This document shows, piece by piece, positions 53,914 to 63,219 of a DNA stretch of 64,000 nucleotides. The DNA is taken from the NCBI GenBank assembly GCA_024278975.1, contig JAJRSD010000076.1, forward strand, positions 1-64,000, in the 5' to 3' direction. The translations under genes and the position numbers were made by a program. The notes under the pieces were generated by a model that was not told where the DNA came from, searched no databases, and saw only the letters and a program-made list of their open reading frames with translations. This stretch comes from Bacteroidota bacterium. Lineage in GTDB: Bacteria; Bacteroidota; Bacteroidia; Bacteroidales; Prolixibacteraceae. Within the stretch, counting starts at the first letter, position 1; each line of letters starts with the position of its first letter.

Positions 53914-54631
53914 TATATTCTAATATACGGTTTAAACCCATGGCTATTAAATTAAAGTGTACAAAGAAAGAATTTTTTAATTTCTTTTCAAAGAATTCTG
54001 CATTACCTCCTGTAATAATAACTTTTAAATTATTATAAAATTCCTTAAATGTGTCAATGGCTCTGTCAACCTCAAATACAACACCATTTTGAACTCCTGC
54101 CCGAATTGCATTCTCGGTTGAAGTACCATAAAGTTTGTCGTATTCTTGTTGAGTTACCAACGGAAGTTTATCTGTAAAACTGTTTAGTGCTTTAAAACGC
54201 ATGTCTATTCCCGGAGAAATATTGCCTCCTAAATATTCATTCTTATCATTTATAATATCGTAGGTAATTGCAGTGCCGGCATCAATTATTAATATATTAT
54301 TTCGAGGATACAGATCGGATGCACCAACAACTGCTGCAATTCTGTCTTTCCCCAACGTATCTTTAGTTTTATAGTGGTTCTCGATTGGTAAAGGTGTATT
54401 TGCATTAAGCTCAATAAACTCCCCGAAATTTTGTTGAAGGGCTTTTTTAAGTTCAGTTGAATAATTTTTTGTTGCCGAAAGTATTACTTTATTCAAATCG
54501 GGATGTTCGTTTTTCAACACAATAATATGTTCGGGTTTAAATTCATCAACCGGTACAGTTATTAAAACTTCGCCTCTGTTAAAAACGGAGAACTTGGTTC
54601 TGGTATTTCCAATGTCAATTACCAGGTTCAT
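53897..54631 (-). CDS. coaX: Type III pantothenate kinase
   Basis: CoaX phosphorylates pantothenate, the first step of coenzyme A synthesis. The 244 residues have the ASKHA-fold phosphate motif DIGNTRTKFSVF (residues 6-17), KDTLGKDRIAAVVGA, the second phosphate motif ILIIDAGTAITYDII and LGGNISPGIDMRFKAL, plus ITGGNAEFF. It starts one base after nadC ends, so it is co-transcribed with the NAD genes. Confidence 0.95.
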   Translation of the reverse strand: MNLVIDIGNTRTKFSVFNRGEVLITVPVDEFKPEHIIVLKNEHPDLNKVILSATKNYSTELKKALQQNFGEFIELNANTPLPIENHYKTKDTLGKDRIAAVVGASDLYPRNNILIIDAGTAITYDIINDKNEYLGGNISPGIDMRFKALNSFTDKLPLVTQQEYDKLYGTSTENAIRAGVQNGVVFEVDRAIDTFKEFYNNLKVIITGGNAEFFEKKLKNSFFVHFNLIAMGLNRILEYNGQNS

Positions 54632-55474
54632 TTAATCAATAATTTGTTGGCTGATGTCGAGTGCTTTTACAGAGTGAGTTAATGCTCCGATAGAGATATA
54701 GTCAACTCCGGTTGCTGCTACTTTGCGAATTCGCTTAATTGTCATATTACCCGAAGCTTCAATTTTTGCTCTATGGTCTATTAATAGAACGCACTCCTTC
54801 ATTAATTTCGAGCTCATATTATCTAACATTATAATATCCACATCGGCATCCAGCGCCTCTTGTACTTGTTCAATAGTTGTGGTTTCCACTTCTATTTTAA
54901 TACTTTTCGGAATATTTTTTCTGATGGATTCTACCGCTGGTTTTATTCCTCCTGCTATTTCAATATGGTTGTCTTTTATCATTACCATATCGTACAACCC
55001 AAAGCGGTGGTTCGATGCTCCGCCCATTCGTACGGCGTATTTATCTAAATGTCTGTAACCCGGCAGTGTTTTTCTGGTGTCAAGTATTTCAACTTTATGC
55101 CCTTCAATCTCTTCCATACATTTATGTGCATACGTTGCAATACCCGATAAACGCTGTAAAAAATTCAATGCTTTTCGTTCTCCGGTAAGCAGTGCCCTGT
55201 AATTTGCGGTAAACTCGACTAACACATCTCCAGGTTCAACTTTACTTCCGTCGGGGAGTTTAACATTCCACTTTAAATTTTCATCGAATTTCCTGAAAAC
55301 CATTTCGGTAACCGGCAATCCTGCTACAACGCCACTCTCTTTTGCCACAAGTCGTGCTGTTCTGGTTTCGCCGAAAGGAATTAAATTATTTGTAGTAATA
55401 TCGCCATCGCCAATATCTTCTGCATAAGCAAGGTCGAATAAAACTTCAGCCGATTTTAATACTTTATCATCCAT
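54632..55474 (-). CDS. nadC: Nicotinate-nucleotide pyrophosphorylase (carboxylating)
   Basis: NadC converts quinolinate and PRPP to nicotinate mononucleotide. The 280 residues have EDIGDGDITTNNLIP at the N-terminus, GERKALNFLQRLSGIATY, the PRPP site LDTRKTLPGYRHLDKYAVRMGG and MIKDNHI. The barrel ends with IMLDNMSS and GALTHSVKALDISQ. It sits between nadB and coaX with almost no gap. Confidence 0.96.
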   Translation of the reverse strand: MDDKVLKSAEVLFDLAYAEDIGDGDITTNNLIPFGETRTARLVAKESGVVAGLPVTEMVFRKFDENLKWNVKLPDGSKVEPGDVLVEFTANYRALLTGERKALNFLQRLSGIATYAHKCMEEIEGHKVEILDTRKTLPGYRHLDKYAVRMGGASNHRFGLYDMVMIKDNHIEIAGGIKPAVESIRKNIPKSIKIEVETTTIEQVQEALDADVDIIMLDNMSSKLMKECVLLIDHRAKIEASGNMTIKRIRKVAATGVDYISIGALTHSVKALDISQQIID

Positions 55475-55476
55475 CT

Positions 55477-57048
55477 CTATTTTCTTATGGGTTCAAATTG
55501 AATATTTTTTTCTTTTTGCTGAATTGAATGAAATTTATAATCAGCACTTTCTTCTCTGAAATCTTCTCGTATCTGGCTGCCCCTGCTCTCTTCCCTTGCG
55601 AGTGCAGCACGAGCAATTAGCAAACAAACGTCAGCATTATTTTTTATTTTGCATAAGTTATACTCAATCATACATTCAGTAAACTCATCTCTAATTTTTT
55701 GAATCTCATTAATTGCATAAACCAGGCCTTTTTTATTACGTACAATCCCCACGTAATTATTCATTATTTTGGCAATTTTATTTTTACGGTCTAAAAATAC
55801 CATCTCATTTTCGGTGTCGAGCCGATAAATTTCATTGTCGAAATCAATATCTTTTTTGGGTTGAATACTCCCGGCTACAATTCCTGCTCTCTTACCAAAA
55901 ACCAAACATTCGAGAAGCGAATTACTGGCAATCCTGTTTGCTCCCATAACACCTGTAGAAGCAACTTCGCCGGCAGCAAAAAGGTTTTTCACACTGGTTT
56001 GCCCGTGCAAATCGGTTTTTATTCCGCCAATTGTGTAGTGGGCAGCCGGAGCAACCGGAATATTATCTCTAGTTAAATCAAGCCCAAACTCTTTTAGTTT
56101 GCCATAAATATGAGAAAAGCGCTTTTTTATTTTTTCACTATCTAAATGTCTCAAGTTGAGAAAAACATGTTCGGCTTTTGATTTTTGAATCTCTTTAAAT
56201 ATTGCAAATGCAACTACATCGCGCGGGGCAAGTTCTGCCAGCTCGTGTTTCGATACCATAAACCGCTCGCCTTTTTCGTTAATTAAATGCGCGCCTTCTC
56301 CACGAACTGCTTCCGAAATCAGGAATGCATCTTTATCTGCAAGGTGTAATGCTGTGGGATGAAATTGTACAAATTCCATATCGGACAATTGCACTCTCGC
56401 ATGAAAACCCAATGCATAACCATCTCCGGTTGCTGTGTGTGGATTTGTTGTTCGTGTATATATACGAGCCAATCCACCGGTTGCAATAACTACTGCATTT
56501 GCTTTAAAAATAATATTTTTTTGCGATCTGAATTCAAGAGCTTTTACTCCATTGCACACATTGTCATTAATAATAAGATCAACAACAGTTGTATTTTCGT
56601 AAGCAGAGATATTATTATTATTTAAGATTCTTTCCAGCATAAATCGTGTTAAAACCTTTCCGGTTGCATCACCTTCTGCATGTAAAATCCGACGTTTGCT
56701 GTGTCCTCCCTCAAGTCCAAGAGTAACTTTACCATCGATTTTGTCAAATGGCATTTTCATTTTTATGAGGTCGCTAACACATTTTCTGCCCTCGTTAACT
56801 AATACTTGCATTGCATCTTTATCGCACAAACCGCGCCCCGCAATCATAGAATCGTCCATGTGCGATTTTATTGTGTCGTTATCGCCAATTGCCGCCGCAA
56901 TTCCACCTTGCGCATTGTACGAATTACTAATATCTAACCCCGATTTAGTAATAATTGCCACTTTACCATATTGCGATGCATACAGTGCCGATGTTAAACC
57001 TGCCAGTCCACTTCCTATTACAACCGTATCAAATTCAAATACTTGCAT
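55477..57048 (-). CDS. nadB: L-aspartate oxidase
   Basis: NadB oxidises aspartate to iminoaspartate with FAD, the first step of NAD synthesis. The 523 residues begin with the FAD site VVIGSGLAGLTSALYA, then NSYNAQGGIAAAIGD, LEGGHSKRRILHAEGDATG, MEFVQFHPTALH, ISEAVRGEGAHLINEKGERF and AAHYTIGGIKTDLHGQT. It is the first gene of the seven-gene leftward operon. NadA is not in the window. Confidence 0.96.
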   Translation of the reverse strand: MQVFEFDTVVIGSGLAGLTSALYASQYGKVAIITKSGLDISNSYNAQGGIAAAIGDNDTIKSHMDDSMIAGRGLCDKDAMQVLVNEGRKCVSDLIKMKMPFDKIDGKVTLGLEGGHSKRRILHAEGDATGKVLTRFMLERILNNNNISAYENTTVVDLIINDNVCNGVKALEFRSQKNIIFKANAVVIATGGLARIYTRTTNPHTATGDGYALGFHARVQLSDMEFVQFHPTALHLADKDAFLISEAVRGEGAHLINEKGERFMVSKHELAELAPRDVVAFAIFKEIQKSKAEHVFLNLRHLDSEKIKKRFSHIYGKLKEFGLDLTRDNIPVAPAAHYTIGGIKTDLHGQTSVKNLFAAGEVASTGVMGANRIASNSLLECLVFGKRAGIVAGSIQPKKDIDFDNEIYRLDTENEMVFLDRKNKIAKIMNNYVGIVRNKKGLVYAINEIQKIRDEFTECMIEYNLCKIKNNADVCLLIARAALAREESRGSQIREDFREESADYKFHSIQQKEKNIQFEPIRK

Positions 57049-57214
57049 CTTTATTAACCTAGGTAATTCGAGCGTGCGAAGTTAATATTTCTTTTAACGA
57101 ATAACCTAAATTTATTACAATTATTGGTGGTTACTTAACAGACATACTTTTAATTGAATTGTGGCATGAGATTAAATTTAAATTTTGAGGTAAACTCTTT
57201 CTCTATTAAAACCT

Positions 57215-57222
57215 TATATTTG
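57215..57222 (+). promoter_or_regulatory. Candidate -7 element of the DUF2723 gene
   Basis: TATATTTG matches the TAnnTTTG consensus 22 bp before the ATG at 57245; the -33 box is weak. Confidence 0.4.
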
Positions 57223-57244
57223 CGCTTGTTTTAAAAAATAGATC

Positions 57245-60200
57245 ATGCAAAAAACTAAATTAATCAACAATATTTTAGGATGGGGAGTATTCCTTGTGGC
57301 CGCAATAACATTTTTTCTAACACTCGAGCCCACAGTAAGTTGGTGGGATTGTGGAGAGTTTATTACCAGTGCATTTAAGTTTGAAGTTGGTCATCCTCCC
57401 GGCGCACCTTTCCACATGATTTTGGGGAGGGTATTTTCAATTTTTGCCCCCGATGCTTCAAAAGCAGCATTTATGGTAAATTCGATGTCGGCAATTGCCA
57501 GTGCTGCCACAATTATGTTGTTGTATTGGAGTATCGTTCATTTGGCAGCTAAACTTTTTTCTTCTGATAAGTTATCAAATGGAGAACAAATTGCAGTTTG
57601 GGGAAGTGGTTTGGTAGGTGCTTTGGCATTTACTTTTACCGATTCGTTTTGGTTTTCGGCAGTTGAAGGCGAAGTTTATGCACTCTCGTCGTTTTTTACA
57701 GCAGCCGTTTTTTGGGCTATTTTAAAATGGGAAAATGTTGCCGATCAGAAATATTCGAACCGTTGGATCGTGTTGATTGCATATTTGGTTGGTTTGTCAA
57801 TTGGGGTACACCTTCTTAATTTACTGGCTATTCCGGCAATTGGTCTGGTTTATTATTTCAAAAAATATGAGTTTTCGTGGAAAGGTGTTGTTGCTGCAAT
57901 GGTTGTTTCGATACTGATTTTAGCAGGAATTCAATATGTTATCGTTCCGGGAATTGCACGTTCGGCTTTTATTTTCGATAAAGTATTTGTAAACGGATTT
58001 GGATTACCGTTTAATTCGGGAATTATGTTTTTGGTTGTGCTTATAATTGCTGCATCGGTTTGGGTAGTGCGCTACACTCATAAAAAGAATCTTGTAATTT
58101 GGAATCTTGCCGCAACAGTTGTAATTGCCGTAGTAATTGGATATTCGTCTTATGCACTAATAATAATTCGTGCTTCGGCAAATCCGCCAATGAACCAAAA
58201 TCACCCTGATAATGCATTCGCATTGCTGCGTTATTTAAACCGCGAACAATATGGGTCGCGACCGCTGGTTTATGGACCTTATTATAACGCGCCTGCTATT
58301 GCAAGTATCGACGAAAAAGATCAGTACAATAAAGTAGATGGAAAATATAAAGTTACCGGATCGTTAGCTGGCGGAACGAAGTATGAACCCAAGCTGGAAA
58401 CTATTTTTCCGCGAATGTACAGCCGAAGTGCAAACCATATAAAAGCATACAAAGAGTGGGGGAAAATTAAGGGAACTCCTGTTCGGATTCGTGAAAGAGG
58501 AACAGTAAAAACAGTGATGAAACCAACATTTGGCGAGAATCTCCGGTTCTTTTTTACCTATCAGATTGGGCACATGTACTTGCGCTATTTTATGTGGAAT
58601 TTTGTTGGCCGGCAAAACGATGTTCAGAGCCACGGAGGTTTTTCCAACGGAAACTGGATTAGCGGAATTAATTTTCTGGATGAAGCAAAAATTGGACCTA
58701 CGGAAAAAATGCCCGGGTTTATGAAAAATGATCCCTCGCGGAATGTCTATTATTTTTTACCACTTCTGTTTGGTCTGGTCGGGATGTTTTATCAATATAA
58801 CCGGGGAAAAAAAGGGAGAGAGGGTTTTGCAGTTACAATGATACTTTTTTTATTTACCGGACTTGCAATTGTTGTTTACCTGAATCAATATCCATTTCAA
58901 CCCCGCGAGCGTGATTACGCCTACACTGGTTCGTTCTACGCATTTGCTATCTGGATTGGGCTGGCTGTTCCGGCTTTCTATTCAGTAATAAAGAAAATAA
59001 TTAAGGGTGTGCCGGGAGCTACTGCTGTTACTTTAATTTCGCTGGTACTTGTACCGGGAGTTTTGGCCACTGAAAACTGGGACGACCATAATCGCTCGCG
59101 ACGTTATATGGCTCGCGATTATGCGAAAAATTATCTGGAATCGTGTGCGCCAAATGCCATACTTTTTACTTATGGCGACAACGATACATTTCCGCTTTGG
59201 TACGTGCAGGAAGTAGAAGGAGTGCGCCCCGATATTAAAATTGTTAACATGAGTTATTTGGGGATGGATTGGTACATTAACCAGCAAACTATGGCAACCT
59301 ACGATGCTGCACCCGTTCCTTTTACGTTTAAACCAGAACAATATTTTATGGGAAATCGTGACGTTGCACTGTTTCAGGAACGTATTAAAAAGTCGATTGA
59401 GCTTAGCGAAGCGATGAAGTTTTTGGGAGATGACGATGTTCGTACAAAAGTTAAAGTGTCCAGCGGAGAGATGATGGATTTTTTCCCGTCGCGCGATTTT
59501 CATATCACAGTTGATAAACAAAAAGTATTAGAAACAGGAACTGTTAAACCCGAAGATGCTGATTTAATTGCTGATAGAGTAACCTTTCGTATTGACAAAA
59601 ACTTTGTTTCTAAAAGCGAAATAGCAGTATTAAATATGATTGCTGCAAATAACTGGGAACGACCAATTTATATCGACCACAGTTTACTTTATACCGGAAA
59701 CATTTATTTTACCGACTGGCTTCAATTCGAGGGACTTGCTTACAGGTTTGTTCCAATAAAAACAAAACGTAATGGTGCTTCAATGGGGCGTGTTGATGCC
59801 GATATTTTATATAATAATGTGATGAATAAATTTGTTTGGGGAAATGTTAACGACCCAAGAGTTCATTTAGACGAGTACAATAAAAAGGAGATTAGTATTA
59901 TTCAGGCGCGTTACTTATTTGCACGGTTGGCACAGGCGATGATAGAAAAAGGTGATGACAAAAAAGCTGTCGAAGTTTTAGATAAAATGTTTGAACTTTT
60001 TCCTGATGCAAAAATGCCTTTAACTTACGATTCTTTCCCGGCGGTGGAACTCTATTATCGTGTAAACGAAAATGAAAAGGCAAATGAGTTGATTAAGATT
60101 ATGGCAAAAAATAGTTTTGAATTATTGGAGTACTATATTTCTCTGCCCGGTAAATTTGCCAGGGCTTCTCAAAACGAACAAAAACGCGAAATGTCGCACT

Positions 60201-60313
60201 TACAAAATATGATAATAATTACGCGTAAATACCAGCAGACAGAGTTGAATAAAGAGATTGACGATAAATTGAAAGAGTTGATTGCCGGTGTTCAAAAGGA
60301 GATGGGAAAATAG
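57245..60313 (+). CDS. DUF2723 integral membrane protein, glycosyltransferase-like
   Basis: A 1022-residue protein. Residues ~10-310 and ~495-600 hold around a dozen helices. The N-terminal block LEPTVSWWDCGEFITSAFKFEVGHPPGAP has the acidic Asp and the HPPGAP motif of DUF2723, related to protein O-mannosyltransferase and GT-C enzymes. YQYPFQPRERDYAYTGSFYAFAIW follows near residue 548. The C-terminal ~400 residues form a soluble part with FTYGDNDTFPLWYVQEVEGVR and late helical repeats. A role in glycosylating lipids or proteins at the periplasmic side is likely but unproven. Confidence 0.9.
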   Translation: MQKTKLINNILGWGVFLVAAITFFLTLEPTVSWWDCGEFITSAFKFEVGHPPGAPFHMILGRVFSIFAPDASKAAFMVNSMSAIASAATIMLLYWSIVHLAAKLFSSDKLSNGEQIAVWGSGLVGALAFTFTDSFWFSAVEGEVYALSSFFTAAVFWAILKWENVADQKYSNRWIVLIAYLVGLSIGVHLLNLLAIPAIGLVYYFKKYEFSWKGVVAAMVVSILILAGIQYVIVPGIARSAFIFDKVFVNGFGLPFNSGIMFLVVLIIAASVWVVRYTHKKNLVIWNLAATVVIAVVIGYSSYALIIIRASANPPMNQNHPDNAFALLRYLNREQYGSRPLVYGPYYNAPAIASIDEKDQYNKVDGKYKVTGSLAGGTKYEPKLETIFPRMYSRSANHIKAYKEWGKIKGTPVRIRERGTVKTVMKPTFGENLRFFFTYQIGHMYLRYFMWNFVGRQNDVQSHGGFSNGNWISGINFLDEAKIGPTEKMPGFMKNDPSRNVYYFLPLLFGLVGMFYQYNRGKKGREGFAVTMILFLFTGLAIVVYLNQYPFQPRERDYAYTGSFYAFAIWIGLAVPAFYSVIKKIIKGVPGATAVTLISLVLVPGVLATENWDDHNRSRRYMARDYAKNYLESCAPNAILFTYGDNDTFPLWYVQEVEGVRPDIKIVNMSYLGMDWYINQQTMATYDAAPVPFTFKPEQYFMGNRDVALFQERIKKSIELSEAMKFLGDDDVRTKVKVSSGEMMDFFPSRDFHITVDKQKVLETGTVKPEDADLIADRVTFRIDKNFVSKSEIAVLNMIAANNWERPIYIDHSLLYTGNIYFTDWLQFEGLAYRFVPIKTKRNGASMGRVDADILYNNVMNKFVWGNVNDPRVHLDEYNKKEISIIQARYLFARLAQAMIEKGDDKKAVEVLDKMFELFPDAKMPLTYDSFPAVELYYRVNENEKANELIKIMAKNSFELLEYYISLPGKFARASQNEQKREMSHLQNMIIITRKYQQTELNKEIDDKLKELIAGVQKEMGK

Positions 60314-60361
60314 GAGAGAGAGGTTTTGAGTTCCGGGTTTCGAAATAGTATATAAATTGAT

Positions 60362-61504
60362 TTAAAAAGCCTCCATCACACCAAAGTAAAGTCCTTGGTT
60401 TCCGTCAACTCCCCATGCATAATCAAGTCTGAGATTGATACGTTTTTCTCGCGAAACCATAAACCTTAATCCGCCGCCCACACTTGGCAGCCAATTTTTC
60501 TTAAACGATTTCTCTCCTTCATTTTCGTCATCGGTGCCCCAAACTCTACCTGAACCTGCAAAGGCAACTGCTCCCCACCGTTTATAGAAATTCCAGCGAT
60601 ATTCGGCCTGCGACGCAATCATGTGCCGCCCTTTATATTTTCCGGTAGAATAACCACGCAGACTGTTTCTAATGCCGTAATTTTGGTAACCATCAAACGG
60701 AACATCGCCGGTTGCAAAACCGCCATTCACCGAAAATGCAAGAACCTGATTACTGGCAACCGATTTGTAATATTTTAGAGCATAGTCGGTATCAACATAA
60801 TTATTGTCACTTCCTAACCAGCCGGCATTCAATTTTGGTCTGATACTCATATCGAAGCCGCTAGTAGGGTTGTATGGATAATCGCGGCTGTCAAACGAAA
60901 TATTTAATCCGATGCTTGAAACAAAATTATCTGTAATTCCATTTTGTTCAAAAAAGTCTTTTGCAAAATCATTTTCGGTGTCGGTTCCTTTATCGAATTT
61001 GTAAATAGTTTTAGTACCAAGATATATTAACCCAAGGTATAAATCGCTCACAATTTTTCTGCTGTATTCCATCGTTAGAAAATAGCGCAATTCAGAAAAA
61101 ACCAAATTCAAGTCGACTCCTTCATAATCGTAATCGAAATTATTATTAATGCGCAATGTACCTGTAATCAGAGTAGCTCTGTTTTTATTTTCGCCCCAAA
61201 ATAATTTTGCCATCGGCACAAAATAGTAGCTGTCGTTTGTTGAATACAAGCCTCTAACTGATACTACCGAAGGTGGAGATAATTTATCATCTGAATTTAC
61301 TTTAAAAAAATACATTGCCATCGCACCAAACCCGGTTTTCATTGCCGGATTATTACTAACTAATGGCACTGCCACAAACGTTTTAGACGAACTGTCGAAT
61401 AACGTATCCTGATCGGTTTCCTGTGAGAATACAAACTGGCACATAAATATAAGTGCCATAATCAATACTCCTCTCGTTGATAAATGTAATTTAGATTTTT
61501 TCAT
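60362..61504 (-). CDS. BamA/TamA-family (D15) outer-membrane beta-barrel without POTRA domains
   Basis: A 380-residue protein with a signal peptide (residues 1-27, FVFSQ). The rest is a 16-strand-type barrel with LNISFDSRDYPYNPTSGFDMSI (the D15 signature), NSLRGYSTGKYKGRHMIASQAEYRWNF and a C-terminal Phe (YFGVMEAF) as used for insertion by BamA. POTRA domains are missing, as in several Bacteroidota surface-antigen proteins. The function is unknown. Confidence 0.88.
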   Translation of the reverse strand: MKKSKLHLSTRGVLIMALIFMCQFVFSQETDQDTLFDSSSKTFVAVPLVSNNPAMKTGFGAMAMYFFKVNSDDKLSPPSVVSVRGLYSTNDSYYFVPMAKLFWGENKNRATLITGTLRINNNFDYDYEGVDLNLVFSELRYFLTMEYSRKIVSDLYLGLIYLGTKTIYKFDKGTDTENDFAKDFFEQNGITDNFVSSIGLNISFDSRDYPYNPTSGFDMSIRPKLNAGWLGSDNNYVDTDYALKYYKSVASNQVLAFSVNGGFATGDVPFDGYQNYGIRNSLRGYSTGKYKGRHMIASQAEYRWNFYKRWGAVAFAGSGRVWGTDDENEGEKSFKKNWLPSVGGGLRFMVSREKRINLRLDYAWGVDGNQGLYFGVMEAF

Positions 61505-61627
61505 TCATTTAAAATATTTTACCGAAAAGTTGCTGTATAATAATTCTCCTGCCGACAAACTGGTATAAGACTAGTTGTATGAAAACTATTTATCAGACAC
61601 ATTTTCAGAGTGGATTCAAAATCAATA

Positions 61628-63142
61628 CTATTTCGTTTTAATCCATTTTCTACCCTTCCATCCCAGCGGCTTTTCAATATCGAAGTTCGTTAAATTTTTA
61701 CCGCAAATGAATTCCGTTGCTTTATGATTTTCCGACAATCTTATATTTGATATTTGTAACCCCGAAACATCATCAACAAAAACAGGAGCGCGGTTGTCTT
61801 CCTTGTTAACACCAAAAGTTACATTACTAATATTAATACCTTTTGCGTGGCGGATAAAAAATCCGGAAGCGGGTAAAGTTTCCCATGTTGTGGGTTGTGG
61901 ATATCCCTGAGGATCTTCTTTTACATTTTCGTCGAATGTCCCCGATTTTACTCCGCCTTTTGTAAACAGTTGAATATTGCTGAGAGAAATATTTTGTACG
62001 GGAAATCCCGGCTGACCTGTAATCGACGATCCCCACTCTCCCGCACCATAAGCAACAACATTGCTTATTGATATATTTTGAATTTTCCCCATTCCGGGTT
62101 TGGGCACATCGGCGGTGTATTTCCGCGCACGGTTACCCAACCTAATATAAATTGGTGCCATTGTTCCGTATATTGTCAGATTGTTAACTGATATTCCTTC
62201 CATAACACCGCCGTCAACAATTATTAGCGAAAGACCAGTAATTCCAATTTTGGGCGTATCGAAAACTGGTGTTGTTTCCGAGATTGATGGTTTTACCACA
62301 CAGTTTGAAATTGTAATATTACGAAATCCTCCCGACGATTCGGTGCCTGCTTTTATGGCATTACAAAAACTACTTACAATACAGTTTGTAATTACAATAT
62401 CTTCGCAAAGAGCAGCTCCCGTACTTTTTAGTGTGATACCATCGTCATCGGAGTCGAGAAAACTATTCGACAGAATAAAACGCCGGCAACCATCAATGTC
62501 AATACCGTCGTTGTTGCGATTGCTGTGATTGTAAACCGATATTTTATCCACTTTTACATCCTCGCAATTCAGATAATGTTGATTCCAAACACCTGAATTT
62601 TTAAAGTAAAGTCCTTCAACAAGAACATTTTTACACGAAATAAGAAGCAGGTTTCTTGGACGGCCGTCAATATCGCCAGCCACAGGATTGGGGCGAGGTT
62701 TTTGTAGTTTGCCTTGTCCATCAATAGTTCCGTGTCCTGTTAACGAAATATTCTCTGCACCATCAGCATAAATAAGTGCAAAAAATCCGCCCAGTTGATC
62801 TTTATGCGAACGGTATTCGGGAAGCGGTTGAAGCGGAAAGTCTTCGTGCTTTGTACTTGCAAGTAAAGTGGCATTATGCTCAAAATGCACCTCTACATTA
62901 CTTTTCATAATAATTGTTCCCGATAAAAATGTACCGGCAGGGATGGTAACTTTTCCGCCACCCGATTTTGCACAGGCATCTATTGCCGCCTGGATTGCTT
63001 CGGTGTTAAGAGTAACTCCGTCGGCAACAGCTCCGTAGTTTAAGATGCAAAAATCATTCGAACTCTGTTGCCTGTGATTACAACTAATTGTTATGGAGGC
63101 AATTAAAAGTGTAAAAAGAAATAGATTTAGTTTTTTATTCAT
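61628..63142 (-). CDS. GH28-family glycoside hydrolase, lipoprotein
   Basis: A 504-residue beta-helix enzyme, starting at the ATG 63142. MNKKLNLFLF leads into the lipobox ITISC (Cys at residue 21); an ATG at 63163 would add seven residues. FCILNYGAVADGVTLNTEAIQAAIDACAKSGGGKV is the pectate-lyase-like N-terminal fold. NNDGIDIDGC and LDSDDDGITLKS carry the GH28 catalytic Asp residues, and NAIKAGTESSGGFRNI follows. It would cut pectin-type or similar uronic acid glycans. Confidence 0.92.
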   Translation of the reverse strand: MNKKLNLFLFTLLIASITISCNHRQQSSNDFCILNYGAVADGVTLNTEAIQAAIDACAKSGGGKVTIPAGTFLSGTIIMKSNVEVHFEHNATLLASTKHEDFPLQPLPEYRSHKDQLGGFFALIYADGAENISLTGHGTIDGQGKLQKPRPNPVAGDIDGRPRNLLLISCKNVLVEGLYFKNSGVWNQHYLNCEDVKVDKISVYNHSNRNNDGIDIDGCRRFILSNSFLDSDDDGITLKSTGAALCEDIVITNCIVSSFCNAIKAGTESSGGFRNITISNCVVKPSISETTPVFDTPKIGITGLSLIIVDGGVMEGISVNNLTIYGTMAPIYIRLGNRARKYTADVPKPGMGKIQNISISNVVAYGAGEWGSSITGQPGFPVQNISLSNIQLFTKGGVKSGTFDENVKEDPQGYPQPTTWETLPASGFFIRHAKGINISNVTFGVNKEDNRAPVFVDDVSGLQISNIRLSENHKATEFICGKNLTNFDIEKPLGWKGRKWIKTK

Positions 63143-63219
63143 TGTAATAGTTTTTAACTGCATATTGAATAAAATGTGCCTGACTTATCACTCCACTCCA
63201 CCAAACTGTATTTTCAATA

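Noticed and set aside
59033-59521. A 162-codon minus-strand frame
   Set aside because: It is antisense to the soluble part of the DUF2723 gene and has no recognisable domain.
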